Below, piece by piece: positions 33,231 through 41,013 of a stretch of DNA of 64,000 nucleotides. Numbering within the stretch: the stretch's first letter is position 1; each line of letters starts with the position of its first letter. A program made the translations under genes and the position numbers. The notes beneath the pieces are model-generated. The model searched no databases, was not told the origin of the DNA, and worked only from the letters and a program-made list of their open reading frames with translations. Origin of the DNA: JBHELB01 sp041859045 (GTDB lineage: Bacteria; Hydrogenedentota; Hydrogenedentia; Hydrogenedentales; SLHB01); assembly GCA_041859045.1 (NCBI GenBank), contig JBHELB010000053.1:81664-145663 (forward strand). Reading direction: 5' to 3'.

Positions 33231-33929
33231 CTAAGCAAGGTCGAAGAGCAGAAAATCCGCTTCGCTTTCGGCCGAGAAAGTCAGTTGGGAAACTTCAGAG
33301 ATGGCCGCGCCATCTCCGGTGGAAAGCGCGACGTCATTCACGAGCAGTTCGCCTGAGATAGCCTGCACCCAGGCGTGTCGCCCGTTCTCGAGAGAGTGCT
33401 CCAGCGGTTGCCCATGCGCCAAGCGGCTTCGATATATGCGGGCGTCCTGCTGAATGGGCAGGCTCTCCCCTGCCCCATCGTTCGACACGAGCAGGCAGGC
33501 TCTTCCATCGAATTGTGCCAACTCGAAACGCGCGCTTTGGTAGCGTGGAGTCAACCCACGCCGCTCTGGGACAAGCCAGATCTGGAGAAGATGCAGCGGT
33601 TCGGTTTTGGACGGGTTAAACTCGCTGTGGACAATCCCCCTCCCGGCGCTCATCGTCTGCACCTCACCGGAGCGCAAGATCCCGCCGTTCCCCATGTTGT
33701 CTCGATGCTCGATCTCTCCTTCAAGCACCACGGTGATGATCTCCATATCCTCGTGTGGGTGAGACCCAAACCCCTTGCCGGGAGCGACACGATCTTCGTT
33801 GATGACGCGGAGCGTACGAAACCCCATTTGTTCGGGGTCAAAGTAGTGGGCAAAGGAGAATGTGTGATAGGTATCGAGCCAGCCATGGTCGAAGTGCCCA
33901 CGATCCGCGGACTTACGAACGGTAATCAT
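33231..33929 (-). CDS. Pirin family protein
   Basis: This 232-residue bicupin protein has the complete pirin metal-binding set: H57 and H59 in GSHPHEDME, H101 and E103 in GRGIVHSEFN. Pirins of this class are iron/copper proteins with quercetinase-like activity or redox sensing; the substrate here is unknown. ATG 33929 is preferred over the longer frame from 33983 because the pirin homology begins directly (ITVRKSADRGHFDHGWLDTY). It converges on trkA with a nine-base gap. Confidence 0.9.
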   Translation of the reverse strand: MITVRKSADRGHFDHGWLDTYHTFSFAHYFDPEQMGFRTLRVINEDRVAPGKGFGSHPHEDMEIITVVLEGEIEHRDNMGNGGILRSGEVQTMSAGRGIVHSEFNPSKTEPLHLLQIWLVPERRGLTPRYQSARFELAQFDGRACLLVSNDGAGESLPIQQDARIYRSRLAHGQPLEHSLENGRHAWVQAISGELLVNDVALSTGDGAAISEVSQLTFSAESEADFLLFDLA

Positions 33930-34072
33930 GGTTGATACTCCGGTTTGCGGCCTAGAGCATTTCAGTCGTGCGAAAGCGCCCAACTAAGAGCATAACGACA
34001 ACTTGCTCTACTAAATTACGCGCTACTGCCAGCGGATATTCCGCAACATCACGGAGAGTCGCGTTGTGTGCG

Positions 34073-34555
34073 CTATCGCCCCGGACTTCGGTTCAGCCAC
34101 CAAATCGCCGCGTTAAGAATCGAAGCGAAGCTGACCCACAGCCAATACGGGATCAGTAGGTAGGCTGCTGGCCTCGAAAGCGGGTGGAAGGCCAAGATTG
34201 TAGCGATAATGGCGAACCATAGAGTGAGGATATTCAGCAGAGCGAGGTCTGGACGGTGCATCCCAAAGAAAAGCGGTGTCCACAAAGCGTTGAGGATAAG
34301 TTGCAGGACGAATAAACCTAGAGGAATTCGCAGTGAGCGGCTATTCCCATTGCGCCACACAAGCCACGCGGAAACGCCCATCGCCGTGTAGAGAGCGGTC
34401 CACACAGGACCGAAAACCCAACTGGGCGGATTGAACCAAGGCTTGTTCAGCGCGCGATACCACTCATCCGGCCCCGATAGGGAGAACACAGCACTCAACG
34501 CGGGCGCCAGAAACGATAGGGCAAGAAACCCAATAAGAGAAAGCAGCGACTTCAT
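34073..34555 (-). CDS. tspO: TspO/MBR family membrane protein
   Basis: The 160-residue protein has five hydrophobic helices and the TspO pattern: PWFNPPSWVFGPVWTALYTA, then ALWTPLFFGMHRPDLAL, then YLLIPYWLWVSFASILNAAI. It binds tetrapyrroles and steroid-like ligands and is thought to sense or protect against oxidative stress. It lies in the outer or cytoplasmic membrane depending on species. It is on the minus strand after the sigma-factor gene and a small frame, with which it may be cotranscribed. Confidence 0.92.
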   Translation of the reverse strand: MKSLLSLIGFLALSFLAPALSAVFSLSGPDEWYRALNKPWFNPPSWVFGPVWTALYTAMGVSAWLVWRNGNSRSLRIPLGLFVLQLILNALWTPLFFGMHRPDLALLNILTLWFAIIATILAFHPLSRPAAYLLIPYWLWVSFASILNAAIWWLNRSPGR

Positions 34556-34576
34556 GTCTGCGCCTCCGATCTCACT

Positions 34577-34771
34577 CTAGGAGCGGGTGTCGAATCCGAC
34601 CGACTCGAATCCCGTCTCCTGCCGGAATGCGAAAACGCTACGCGAGTCGCAGTCATCAAGTGACACAAGCAGAGGCCCAAGGGAAGGGTCTGCGGGAAAT
34701 TGGAGACGCAAATCGTACCCGAGCAGGACTTCCTCAAAGCCGCAAGTGCCCACCGGGTACCTCCATCGCAT
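34577..34771 (-). CDS. Possible small protein between sigma factor and tspO
   Basis: A 64-residue frame begins 11 bases after the sigma-factor stop and ends 21 bases before the tspO ATG. The peptide (RYPVGTCGFEEVLLGYDLRL onward) looks like natural sequence, but no family is recognised. The nearest ribosome site is GAGGAAAC about 14 bases upstream, which is far. An overlapping minus-strand frame (34552-34737) competes with it. Low confidence. Confidence 0.35.
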   Translation of the reverse strand: MRWRYPVGTCGFEEVLLGYDLRLQFPADPSLGPLLVSLDDCDSRSVFAFRQETGFESVGFDTRS

Positions 34772-34781
34772 TTACTGCCGA

Positions 34782-35477
34782 TCAGGTTTCCTCGTCAGTG
34801 TTTTGCGACGACACAAGGCGCTTACCGGCGGCGTAGTCGCGCAACTTCTCGCGAAGGAGCTTGCGTCCGCGGTAAAGCCGCGACATGACCGTGCCCAACG
34901 GACACTTCATCGTGTCGGCGATTTCCTTATAGGACAAATCCTCCAGATCGGCCATGATCACCGCCTGCCGGAAATCGTCGGGGAGGGATTCAATGGCATT
35001 TCGCACTTCGTCGTCGAGCAGTTCCAGCAGGCTCTCCGACTTACGATCCGGCGGGTGGTAGCCCACCTTGGGGTCCGGCGCATCGTCCTTCGCCGGTTCC
35101 GCGCCGCTCAGTTCGACAAAGGTCGGACGGCGCACCTTGCGCCGGTATTCATTGATAAACGTATTACGCAGGATGGTCAGCAGCCACGCCTTGATATACG
35201 TACCTTCCTCGAACTTGTCGTGGAAGCGCAACGCCTTCACAACCGTGTTCTGAGTCAGGTCTTGGGCATCGGTGGCGTTCCGAGTCAGGCGCAACGCCAC
35301 GGCATACATCATATCCAGATGGCCCAGAACCAGGTCCTCGAACTCGCGGGACCGGATGCCGGGATGTTCAATCGCCTGTGTCAACGTATTTTCCCTATTT
35401 TCTTGCGGGCGGCTCGCATCTTTCTGAGCCTTTGGCGGAACCGAACCAACGCTCGCTCCCGCCCTTTTACCCACCAT
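34782..35477 (-). CDS. ECF-type RNA polymerase sigma factor
   Basis: The 231-residue protein has sigma-70 region 2 (MMYAVALRLTRNATDAQDLT, then ALRFHDKF and AWLLTILRNTFINEYRR) and region 4 (LPDDFRQAVIMADLEDLSYK, then CPLGTVMSRLYRGRKLL). There is no region 1 or 3, so it is a group 4 (ECF) factor. ATG 35477 or the GTG at 35513 could start it; I use 35477. The anti-sigma partner is not recognisable here. Its target regulon is unknown. It is upstream of the small frame and tspO on the same strand. Confidence 0.88.
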   Translation of the reverse strand: MVGKRAGASVGSVPPKAQKDASRPQENRENTLTQAIEHPGIRSREFEDLVLGHLDMMYAVALRLTRNATDAQDLTQNTVVKALRFHDKFEEGTYIKAWLLTILRNTFINEYRRKVRRPTFVELSGAEPAKDDAPDPKVGYHPPDRKSESLLELLDDEVRNAIESLPDDFRQAVIMADLEDLSYKEIADTMKCPLGTVMSRLYRGRKLLREKLRDYAAGKRLVSSQNTDEET

Positions 35478-35706
35478 GCTCCAAAACCTCGTATCGTTAC
35501 TTTCCCGGCGCACACATCCTTCCGGGGCTTGAGCTTACATGTCTGTCGGCAGTATAGCACCTTCGCGAACCGGAACGCACGTTTAAGGTTACGCAACAAC
35601 CTCGCGAGATCAACGCACATCGCGGCCAGACTGTACACCAAACTCCATGGCAAACACGACGCCCAAGACACCCGGTGCACGTCTACAAAAAAATACGTTC
35701 ACTTGT

Positions 35707-35735
35707 TTGACAATCCAATATACAGATGTTATGCT
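35707..35735 (+). promoter_or_regulatory. Strong sigma-70 promoter of initiator tRNA
   Basis: TTGACA (35707-35712) and TATGCT (35730-35735) are separated by exactly 17 bases. They lie 11 bases before the 5' end of tRNA-fMet, ideal for initiation close to the mature end. The -35 box is a perfect consensus. Confidence 0.8.
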
Positions 35736-35746
35736 GTGACTCGTGA

Positions 35747-35823
<77 letters not shown>

Positions 35824-35833
35824 TAATAAAATA

Positions 35834-35868
35834 AAGGACTTACGGATTTCCGTAGGTCCTTTTTCTTT
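35834..35868 (+). terminator. Rho-independent terminator of tRNA-fMet
   Basis: AGGACTTACGGA pairs with TCCGTAGGTCCT (one G-T pair) around a two-base loop. A T tract follows (TTTTTCTTTTTTT). It begins 11 bases after the CCA. Confidence 0.85.
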
Positions 35869-35919
35869 TTTTCCCAAAAACATCCAAGCCTGAATGTTCT
35901 TAGCCCTTTTGCTGAGTAA

Positions 35920-36720
35920 TCACAGGCGCCGGATATTGAAGCCGCCGCTCACGTCAATACTCACCCCGGTGCTGTAGTCGAAATCGCCGCGGCCCGCGGC
36001 GCTCACGACCGCCGCCACGTCGTTCGGCGCGCCCCAGCGGGCTGTGGGCAAGAGGCCTTCCTCGATTAGCTTATCGTATTTTCCTTTGACGGGGCCGGTC
36101 ATCCGGGTCTCAATGATGCCGGGGCGGATTTCGATGACGGGAATGCCGTATTCGGCCAAGCGAACGGCGTAAAGCTGTGCGGCCATGGCAAGACCCGCCT
36201 TGGAAATGCAGTAGTCTCCGCGATTTACCGAGGCGGTATACGCGGAAATAGACGTCACAAACACCACCCGCGCCTGCTCAATCGTCCCTTGTTCTTTCCA
36301 TCCAATCATTTTGTTGGCCGCGAGTTGGGTTAGAAAGTATGGGCCTTTCAAGTTCGTCGTGATGAGCGTGTCGAAACTCTCTTCGGAAGCCTCAAGGAGA
36401 TCGCGGCGCTCGCTGGGGGCAATGCCTGCGTTGTTCACCAGAAGATCCAGGCGGCCGAAGCGGTCTTCCACAAACGCCATGAGAGCTGAGCGCTCGGCGG
36501 CCTGAGCGATGTCCGCGCGGCAGACCTCGGCCTTGCCCCCGGCTTGCTCGATGGTGTGTTTGACCTCATACGGCCCGTCGGCGATGTCGCCGGGATCGGC
36601 TGGGGAAACGTGATTCACAATCACGGTGAATCCGTCCTGCGCAAGGCGCAAGGCGATTCCCCTGCCAATGCCACGGGCGGCTCCAGTAACCAATGCGACG
36701 CGGTGGGGGCAAATAGGCAT
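35920..36720 (-). CDS. Short-chain dehydrogenase/reductase (3-ketoacyl-reductase type)
   Basis: This 266-residue protein has the SDR signs: TGAARGIGRGIAL for NAD(P), NNAG at about residue 95, the catalytic Ser in VTSISAYTA, then YCISK, and the C-terminal GVSIDVSGGF. The family is large. In this operon, next to a sugar-isomerase-like protein and a GH88-like hydrolase, it may be a sugar acid or 2-keto-3-deoxygluconate-type dehydrogenase, which is inference. It is the last gene of a minus-strand operon and starts 14 bases after its neighbour's stop. Confidence 0.85.
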   Translation of the reverse strand: MPICPHRVALVTGAARGIGRGIALRLAQDGFTVIVNHVSPADPGDIADGPYEVKHTIEQAGGKAEVCRADIAQAAERSALMAFVEDRFGRLDLLVNNAGIAPSERRDLLEASEESFDTLITTNLKGPYFLTQLAANKMIGWKEQGTIEQARVVFVTSISAYTASVNRGDYCISKAGLAMAAQLYAVRLAEYGIPVIEIRPGIIETRMTGPVKGKYDKLIEEGLLPTARWGAPNDVAAVVSAAGRGDFDYSTGVSIDVSGGFNIRRL

Positions 36721-36734
36721 GGTGCGGATGCTCC

Positions 36735-37559
36735 TCAGACGGCTTCAAGATACGCGCGTTTGATTTTCTCGATAAACGCGGCTTGATCCGAGGCCCAGTA
36801 CTCTTCCGAAAATATCTCCACTTCGATGAACCCATCAAATCCCGCTTGTTCAACCCATGTGCGAATTTCGCGGATGTTGATACATCCCTCCCCCATCAAT
36901 CCACGATCCGTCAGGAGGTCGCGGGTAGGAGTCCGCCAGTCGCAAACATGAAATGAAAAAATGGCTCCTCCCGCCCTTCTAATCTCTCTTTCAAGGTTGG
37001 GGTCCCACCATAGGTGATACACGTCGATTGTCACGCCCAGCGCGGGCGACATGAGCGACTGCACGATGTCATTCGCCTGCTCAAGCGTGCTAATGGCGGA
37101 GCGGCTGTCCGCATACATGGGATGAAGAGGCTCGATCGAGAGCTTGACTCCCGCCTCCTGCGCATACGGCAAGACCGCGGCGATCCCTTCCGCGATCTGC
37201 TTGCGGCCTTCCCGCAGGGGCATTCCGGGGACTGCGCCGCAGACGAGCACAATCATCGGCGCACCAATCGCGGCGGCCTCATCCACTGCGCGTTTATTAT
37301 CGTCAATCGCGTCCTGTCGTTGGGAGGCGGTTTCCCCCGGAAAAAAACCACCGCGACATAAGCTGACCACGGAGAGACCAGAATCCTTTAGGATGCGGTC
37401 GGCCTCCGCAAGTCCATAAGGACTCAGGGCGTCGCGCCAGACGGTGATGCCGGATACATCCGCCTTCTGGTACTGCGCAACCGCTTCGGCCAGTGGCCAA
37501 GGCTTGGTGGTGATGGTATGAACGCAGAGACGGTCAAAATTCTCGATAGCTTTAGCCAA
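36735..37559 (-). CDS. Sugar phosphate isomerase/epimerase (xylose isomerase-like TIM barrel)
   Basis: The 274-residue protein belongs to the AP-endonuclease-2/xylose-isomerase-like TIM-barrel group. Probable metal ligands are Glu in LSIEPLHPMYAD, Asp in VTIDVYHLWWD, His in FSFHVCDWRTP and Glu in GFIEVEIFSEEYW. That group includes IolE, IolH, hydroxypyruvate isomerase and ketose 3-epimerases. The order GH88-like, Gfo/Idh, this gene, SDR suggests a role in processing a released sugar. The spacing to neighbours is 9 and 14 bases. It is a paralogue of 40182-40973 by fold only. Confidence 0.82.
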   Translation of the reverse strand: MAKAIENFDRLCVHTITTKPWPLAEAVAQYQKADVSGITVWRDALSPYGLAEADRILKDSGLSVVSLCRGGFFPGETASQRQDAIDDNKRAVDEAAAIGAPMIVLVCGAVPGMPLREGRKQIAEGIAAVLPYAQEAGVKLSIEPLHPMYADSRSAISTLEQANDIVQSLMSPALGVTIDVYHLWWDPNLEREIRRAGGAIFSFHVCDWRTPTRDLLTDRGLMGEGCINIREIRTWVEQAGFDGFIEVEIFSEEYWASDQAAFIEKIKRAYLEAV

Positions 37560-37568
37560 GGCGCCCTC

Positions 37569-38714
37569 CTAAAGAGCAGGCACATCGACCCACGCGCGCT
37601 TTTGCCAGGAGTCGATGCCAAGTTCGGACAACTGCACGCCCTTTGCGCCTTCCTTGAGATTCCATCGGAACGGCTCATCGAGCACGACATGGCGCAGAAA
37701 AAGCTCCCACTGGGCTTTGAAGGCATTGTCGTACGACCAATGATCGGGAACCTCCTCCCAGTTTGCGTAAAAGTCCAGCGCCTTGGGCACATCAGGATTC
37801 CAAATAGGGCGTGGGGTATTCGCGTCGTGCTGAGTGCAGCAATCGCGAAGTCCAGCCACGGCCGATCCGTGTGTGCCGTCCACCTGCAGTGTGAGCAGGT
37901 CGTCGCGTCGTACGCGAACACACCATGACGAGTTGAAGTGACACACGATGCCCCGGTCCGTCGTGAACGTCGCGTAGGCTGAGTCGTCCGCCGTGGCGTC
38001 GTAGGAGCGGCCCGCCTCGTCCCAGCGCTTCTTGATGTGTGTGGCGCCAAGGCAGCTCACCGACGTAACGTTACCGAAAAGGTTGTCGATTACGTAACGC
38101 CAATGACACAGCATATCGGCAATGATTCCGCCCCCATCCTCTTTTCGGTAGTTCCACGACGGCCGCTGCGCCGCGCGCTGTTCTCCGGTGAATACCCAGT
38201 AGCCAAACTCGCCCCGAACGCTCAGTATCTCACCGAAGTATCCCGTATCGATTAGATACTTGAGCTTCAGCAGCCCCGGCAGCCAGAGCTTGTCTTGCAC
38301 GACGCCATGCTTTACCCCGGTTTTTTCCGCAAGCTCATGAAGGGCCATCGCTTCACGCGCGGTCATCGCGATGGGCTTCTCGCAATAGACATGCTTTCCA
38401 GCGGCGATGGCATCCTTTACCGCGGCATAGCGCCGATCCGTGGTCTGGGCGTCGAAGTAGATTGCGTATTCATCGCTCTTGAGGCAGGCCGCGAGATCCG
38501 TCGTATAAGGCAGGTCCCCGTGGGCTTCGGACAATGCGCGAAGTTTGTTCTCGTTGCGTCCTACGAGTATCGGCTCGGGTATAATCGTTATGTCGTCACG
38601 AACCCGCAGCCCACCCTGCTCCCGCAACGCGTGAATCGACCGATGGAGGTGCTGATTCGCTCCCATGCGCCCCGTGACGCCGTTCATGATAATGCCGACT
38701 TTGTGTACGGTCAT
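37569..38714 (-). CDS. Gfo/Idh/MocA family oxidoreductase
   Basis: The 381-residue protein has an N-terminal Rossmann fold (VGIIMNGVTGRMGANQHLH), the EKPIAM motif (Lys-Pro of the cofactor-binding and active-site loop) and the C-terminal substrate region GGGIIADMLCHWRYV with Asp and His. The nicotinamide half is atypical (MNGVTGRMG) compared with the usual GxGxxG start, which hints at a divergent subgroup. It oxidises or reduces a sugar or sugar acid. ATG 38714 is chosen over 38738 because the family homology begins there and AGGA is upstream. Confidence 0.85.
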   Translation of the reverse strand: MTVHKVGIIMNGVTGRMGANQHLHRSIHALREQGGLRVRDDITIIPEPILVGRNENKLRALSEAHGDLPYTTDLAACLKSDEYAIYFDAQTTDRRYAAVKDAIAAGKHVYCEKPIAMTAREAMALHELAEKTGVKHGVVQDKLWLPGLLKLKYLIDTGYFGEILSVRGEFGYWVFTGEQRAAQRPSWNYRKEDGGGIIADMLCHWRYVIDNLFGNVTSVSCLGATHIKKRWDEAGRSYDATADDSAYATFTTDRGIVCHFNSSWCVRVRRDDLLTLQVDGTHGSAVAGLRDCCTQHDANTPRPIWNPDVPKALDFYANWEEVPDHWSYDNAFKAQWELFLRHVVLDEPFRWNLKEGAKGVQLSELGIDSWQKRAWVDVPAL

Positions 38715-38734
38715 GGAGTCAGAATCCTTTCTTT

Positions 38735-40117
38735 TCATTTTCGTTCAATATCGCCAAAAAACGTGGGATAAGAGGCTCGCTTAATTTCCCTAAGCAGGTA
38801 CACCGCCAACTCCATGGCGTGGTAATCGCCCCACATCGAAGACTCACCCTGCGGCACACGCTTACCTGCAGGGATATAGTCCCAACCATTGGGGCGATGA
38901 TAGACCGAATGCAACAGCAGTCCTTGATGTGCGGGCTTTACAGACAGATACGGCTCGCTCAACAACGTCTGCGCCGCAGTCAACCCGGCCTGCCAATACC
39001 GTTTCCCCGGTGTCTTCGCACGCCCCAAATAGTGCCCTAGCCGAAGCAACCCTTGCGCCGCAATCGCCGCCGCCGAACTATCGACCGGCTCGTGTGGATT
39101 GTCGGGTACGGCTGGTTGATTGCGATAATCGCCTAAGTGCGCCAGCCCCGGAGCGCCCGTATCCCAATAGGGAATCCCGTCCGATGAGGTGTTTTCGATG
39201 TAGAAATCGGCTGTCGCCCGTGCCATTTTCAACAACAACGGTTCAAACTTTTTCCAACCGCCGAACGGTTTCAATGCACTCCGATCGGTGTCCGCAAGAA
39301 ATTCGAGTTGCTCCGCGGCTCCCAAAAGAATCCATGCAAGACCGCGCGTCCAGGTGCTGAAGGGGGAATAGCCTTGCTGCGTGCTGGGACAACGGTAAGC
39401 GCCATTCTCCGTGTTGAAGATGCTCTCGTGCGCCGTACGTCCCGGCACGTCGTAGGCGTCCCGCTTTTCCCCATAGTATACGTTGTGGCAGGCGGTCGTT
39501 TGAAGATGCTCAAGCGCGCGGCCGAGAAGACTAATTCTCCGATCGCCCTCACCCATCAGATAGTGCCCAAGCCGGTCCGCCAGCACGAGGCTTCTGCACG
39601 AGCGAATAGTGTCGCTGAAGAGGGAATGTGGGCCGTTGAACGAGTATATGTATCCCCCGCCGTCGCTTGTTTCCGCCCAGCGAGCCGCCTGCACTGCGCC
39701 GGAAACCTTGAGCGCCAATTCCCAAAAGTCGATCGCGTCCGGTGTCGCCTCGAACCGGCCCGCTAACGCCAGGCGTCGCAGATTGCCGTAGGTCGACACA
39801 TTGTTAAATCCATGATCGTGGACGCCGGTATGACTCACGTGCGGCGCCATATAGCGCTGGGTGTTTTCCCGCCCCAGCTTCAGGAATGACGTTTCCTCCG
39901 TTGCATCGAACTGGAGTAGCTGGCAGCCGTACAGGAACCCCTGTGTCCATTCGGTCCACCCGCGCGCGGTGTACTTGCCTCGCACGGTGAATACCGGCGC
40001 GCCTTGCTGTGGATTCCACGTTTTCTCAAGATTCAAAATCTTGTTTGCGCTTAGAGAGAAAAAACGCTCGATCGGCCTGGCAAGGCTACTTGCCATGATG
40101 TCTTCTGAAATACGCAT
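38735..40117 (-). CDS. GH88-like unsaturated glucuronyl hydrolase
   Basis: This 460-residue alpha/alpha-barrel protein resembles unsaturated glucuronyl hydrolases (GH88). The two catalytic Asp positions of that family appear to be D101 in HDHGFN and D168 in FSDTIRSCRS. The C-terminal motif SSMWGDYHAMELAVYLL also matches. It would cleave unsaturated uronic acid from oligosaccharides produced by polysaccharide lyases. There is no signal peptide. The start has a good ribosome site (GGGGAAGG). It is the first gene of the minus operon ending at 35920, and overlaps the longer start option of the Gfo/Idh gene. The exact linkage specificity is not visible. Confidence 0.85.
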   Translation of the reverse strand: MRISEDIMASSLARPIERFFSLSANKILNLEKTWNPQQGAPVFTVRGKYTARGWTEWTQGFLYGCQLLQFDATEETSFLKLGRENTQRYMAPHVSHTGVHDHGFNNVSTYGNLRRLALAGRFEATPDAIDFWELALKVSGAVQAARWAETSDGGGYIYSFNGPHSLFSDTIRSCRSLVLADRLGHYLMGEGDRRISLLGRALEHLQTTACHNVYYGEKRDAYDVPGRTAHESIFNTENGAYRCPSTQQGYSPFSTWTRGLAWILLGAAEQLEFLADTDRSALKPFGGWKKFEPLLLKMARATADFYIENTSSDGIPYWDTGAPGLAHLGDYRNQPAVPDNPHEPVDSSAAAIAAQGLLRLGHYLGRAKTPGKRYWQAGLTAAQTLLSEPYLSVKPAHQGLLLHSVYHRPNGWDYIPAGKRVPQGESSMWGDYHAMELAVYLLREIKRASYPTFFGDIERK

Positions 40118-40181
40118 GACCCTTCCCCTAATGCTTCACGGGCGCGATTCTACAACAAATGCGCGCGGAATCGGCTCGAGA

Positions 40182-40973
40182 CTACTCGCCTGGATGTCCC
40201 TGAACAAGCCATTTAAGAGTTCGCGCGTCTTCCATGAATTGCTCCATGCAATCGCCGCGCACAAACTCGAGCAGTGCATACCGCTCACCGGGAAATTGCG
40301 CCGCCGTCTGCAAAAAACGCTGCCAACGCGTAACGCCTTCGGCTAAAGGATGACGCTCGACAACGGGGTCCCAGTGGAAGACATGCACGTTTGCGAGCCA
40401 AGGCCCCAGCGCTTGCAATGCATCCAAGTTCTTCTCCACCAACGTCTCGTGGTAAGGCTGCCAATAGGTTCCGAACAGTTTGTCGCCAATCGCCTCCAAT
40501 AATGCCAGCGTGGAGGACAATGTGTCCGTCAGTGTGCCGCCGTGCAGTTCGAACGCAACGCGGACACCCTCGGCGCGCGCTAACGCGGCAATGCGGCGGG
40601 CGTCCTCGACGACACACTCCCTATGACGTCGATCGCTTTCCGCTGAGGGTCTTCGTCCCGCCCAGACACGCACCATGGGTGCGCCTAGCGCGATGGCCGT
40701 CTCGAGTACGGGGGCGAAATCATCGCCTTCTCCCGTGGCGTAATAGGATCCATAGGAGCTAACAGCGAGCCCCGCTTCCCGCGTCGCGTCGCCTATCTTC
40801 CGGGCAAGGAGGGCGTCGCCAGGTGGCACATGGATATCTCCGCCCCATTCTATGCCGTCCAATCCCGCCCGACACGCGGCCTCGATCACCGCTTGCGCGC
40901 TTTCTCGTCTAAACGTGACCGAAGTTAGTCCCGTTCGTAGTGTCTGAAGCTCTCTTGTACTCTGCGAATTCAA
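40182..40973 (-). CDS. Sugar phosphate isomerase/epimerase (second copy of the fold)
   Basis: The 263-residue protein is another xylose-isomerase-like TIM barrel, starting LRTGLTSVTFRRESAQAVIE and continuing GLDGIEWGGDIHVPPGD. Probable ligands are E in VAFELHGGTL and the His of NVHVFHWDP. It is separated from the operon downstream by 64 bases and from the DUF4091 gene by 40 bases upstream, so it may be part of the same transcript. It may act on another sugar than 36735-37559. Confidence 0.8.
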   Translation of the reverse strand: MNSQSTRELQTLRTGLTSVTFRRESAQAVIEAACRAGLDGIEWGGDIHVPPGDALLARKIGDATREAGLAVSSYGSYYATGEGDDFAPVLETAIALGAPMVRVWAGRRPSAESDRRHRECVVEDARRIAALARAEGVRVAFELHGGTLTDTLSSTLALLEAIGDKLFGTYWQPYHETLVEKNLDALQALGPWLANVHVFHWDPVVERHPLAEGVTRWQRFLQTAAQFPGERYALLEFVRGDCMEQFMEDARTLKWLVQGHPGE

Positions 40974-41013
40974 ACTCGATCACCCATGTTTCCAAAAGTG
41001 GGGATACTATTTC

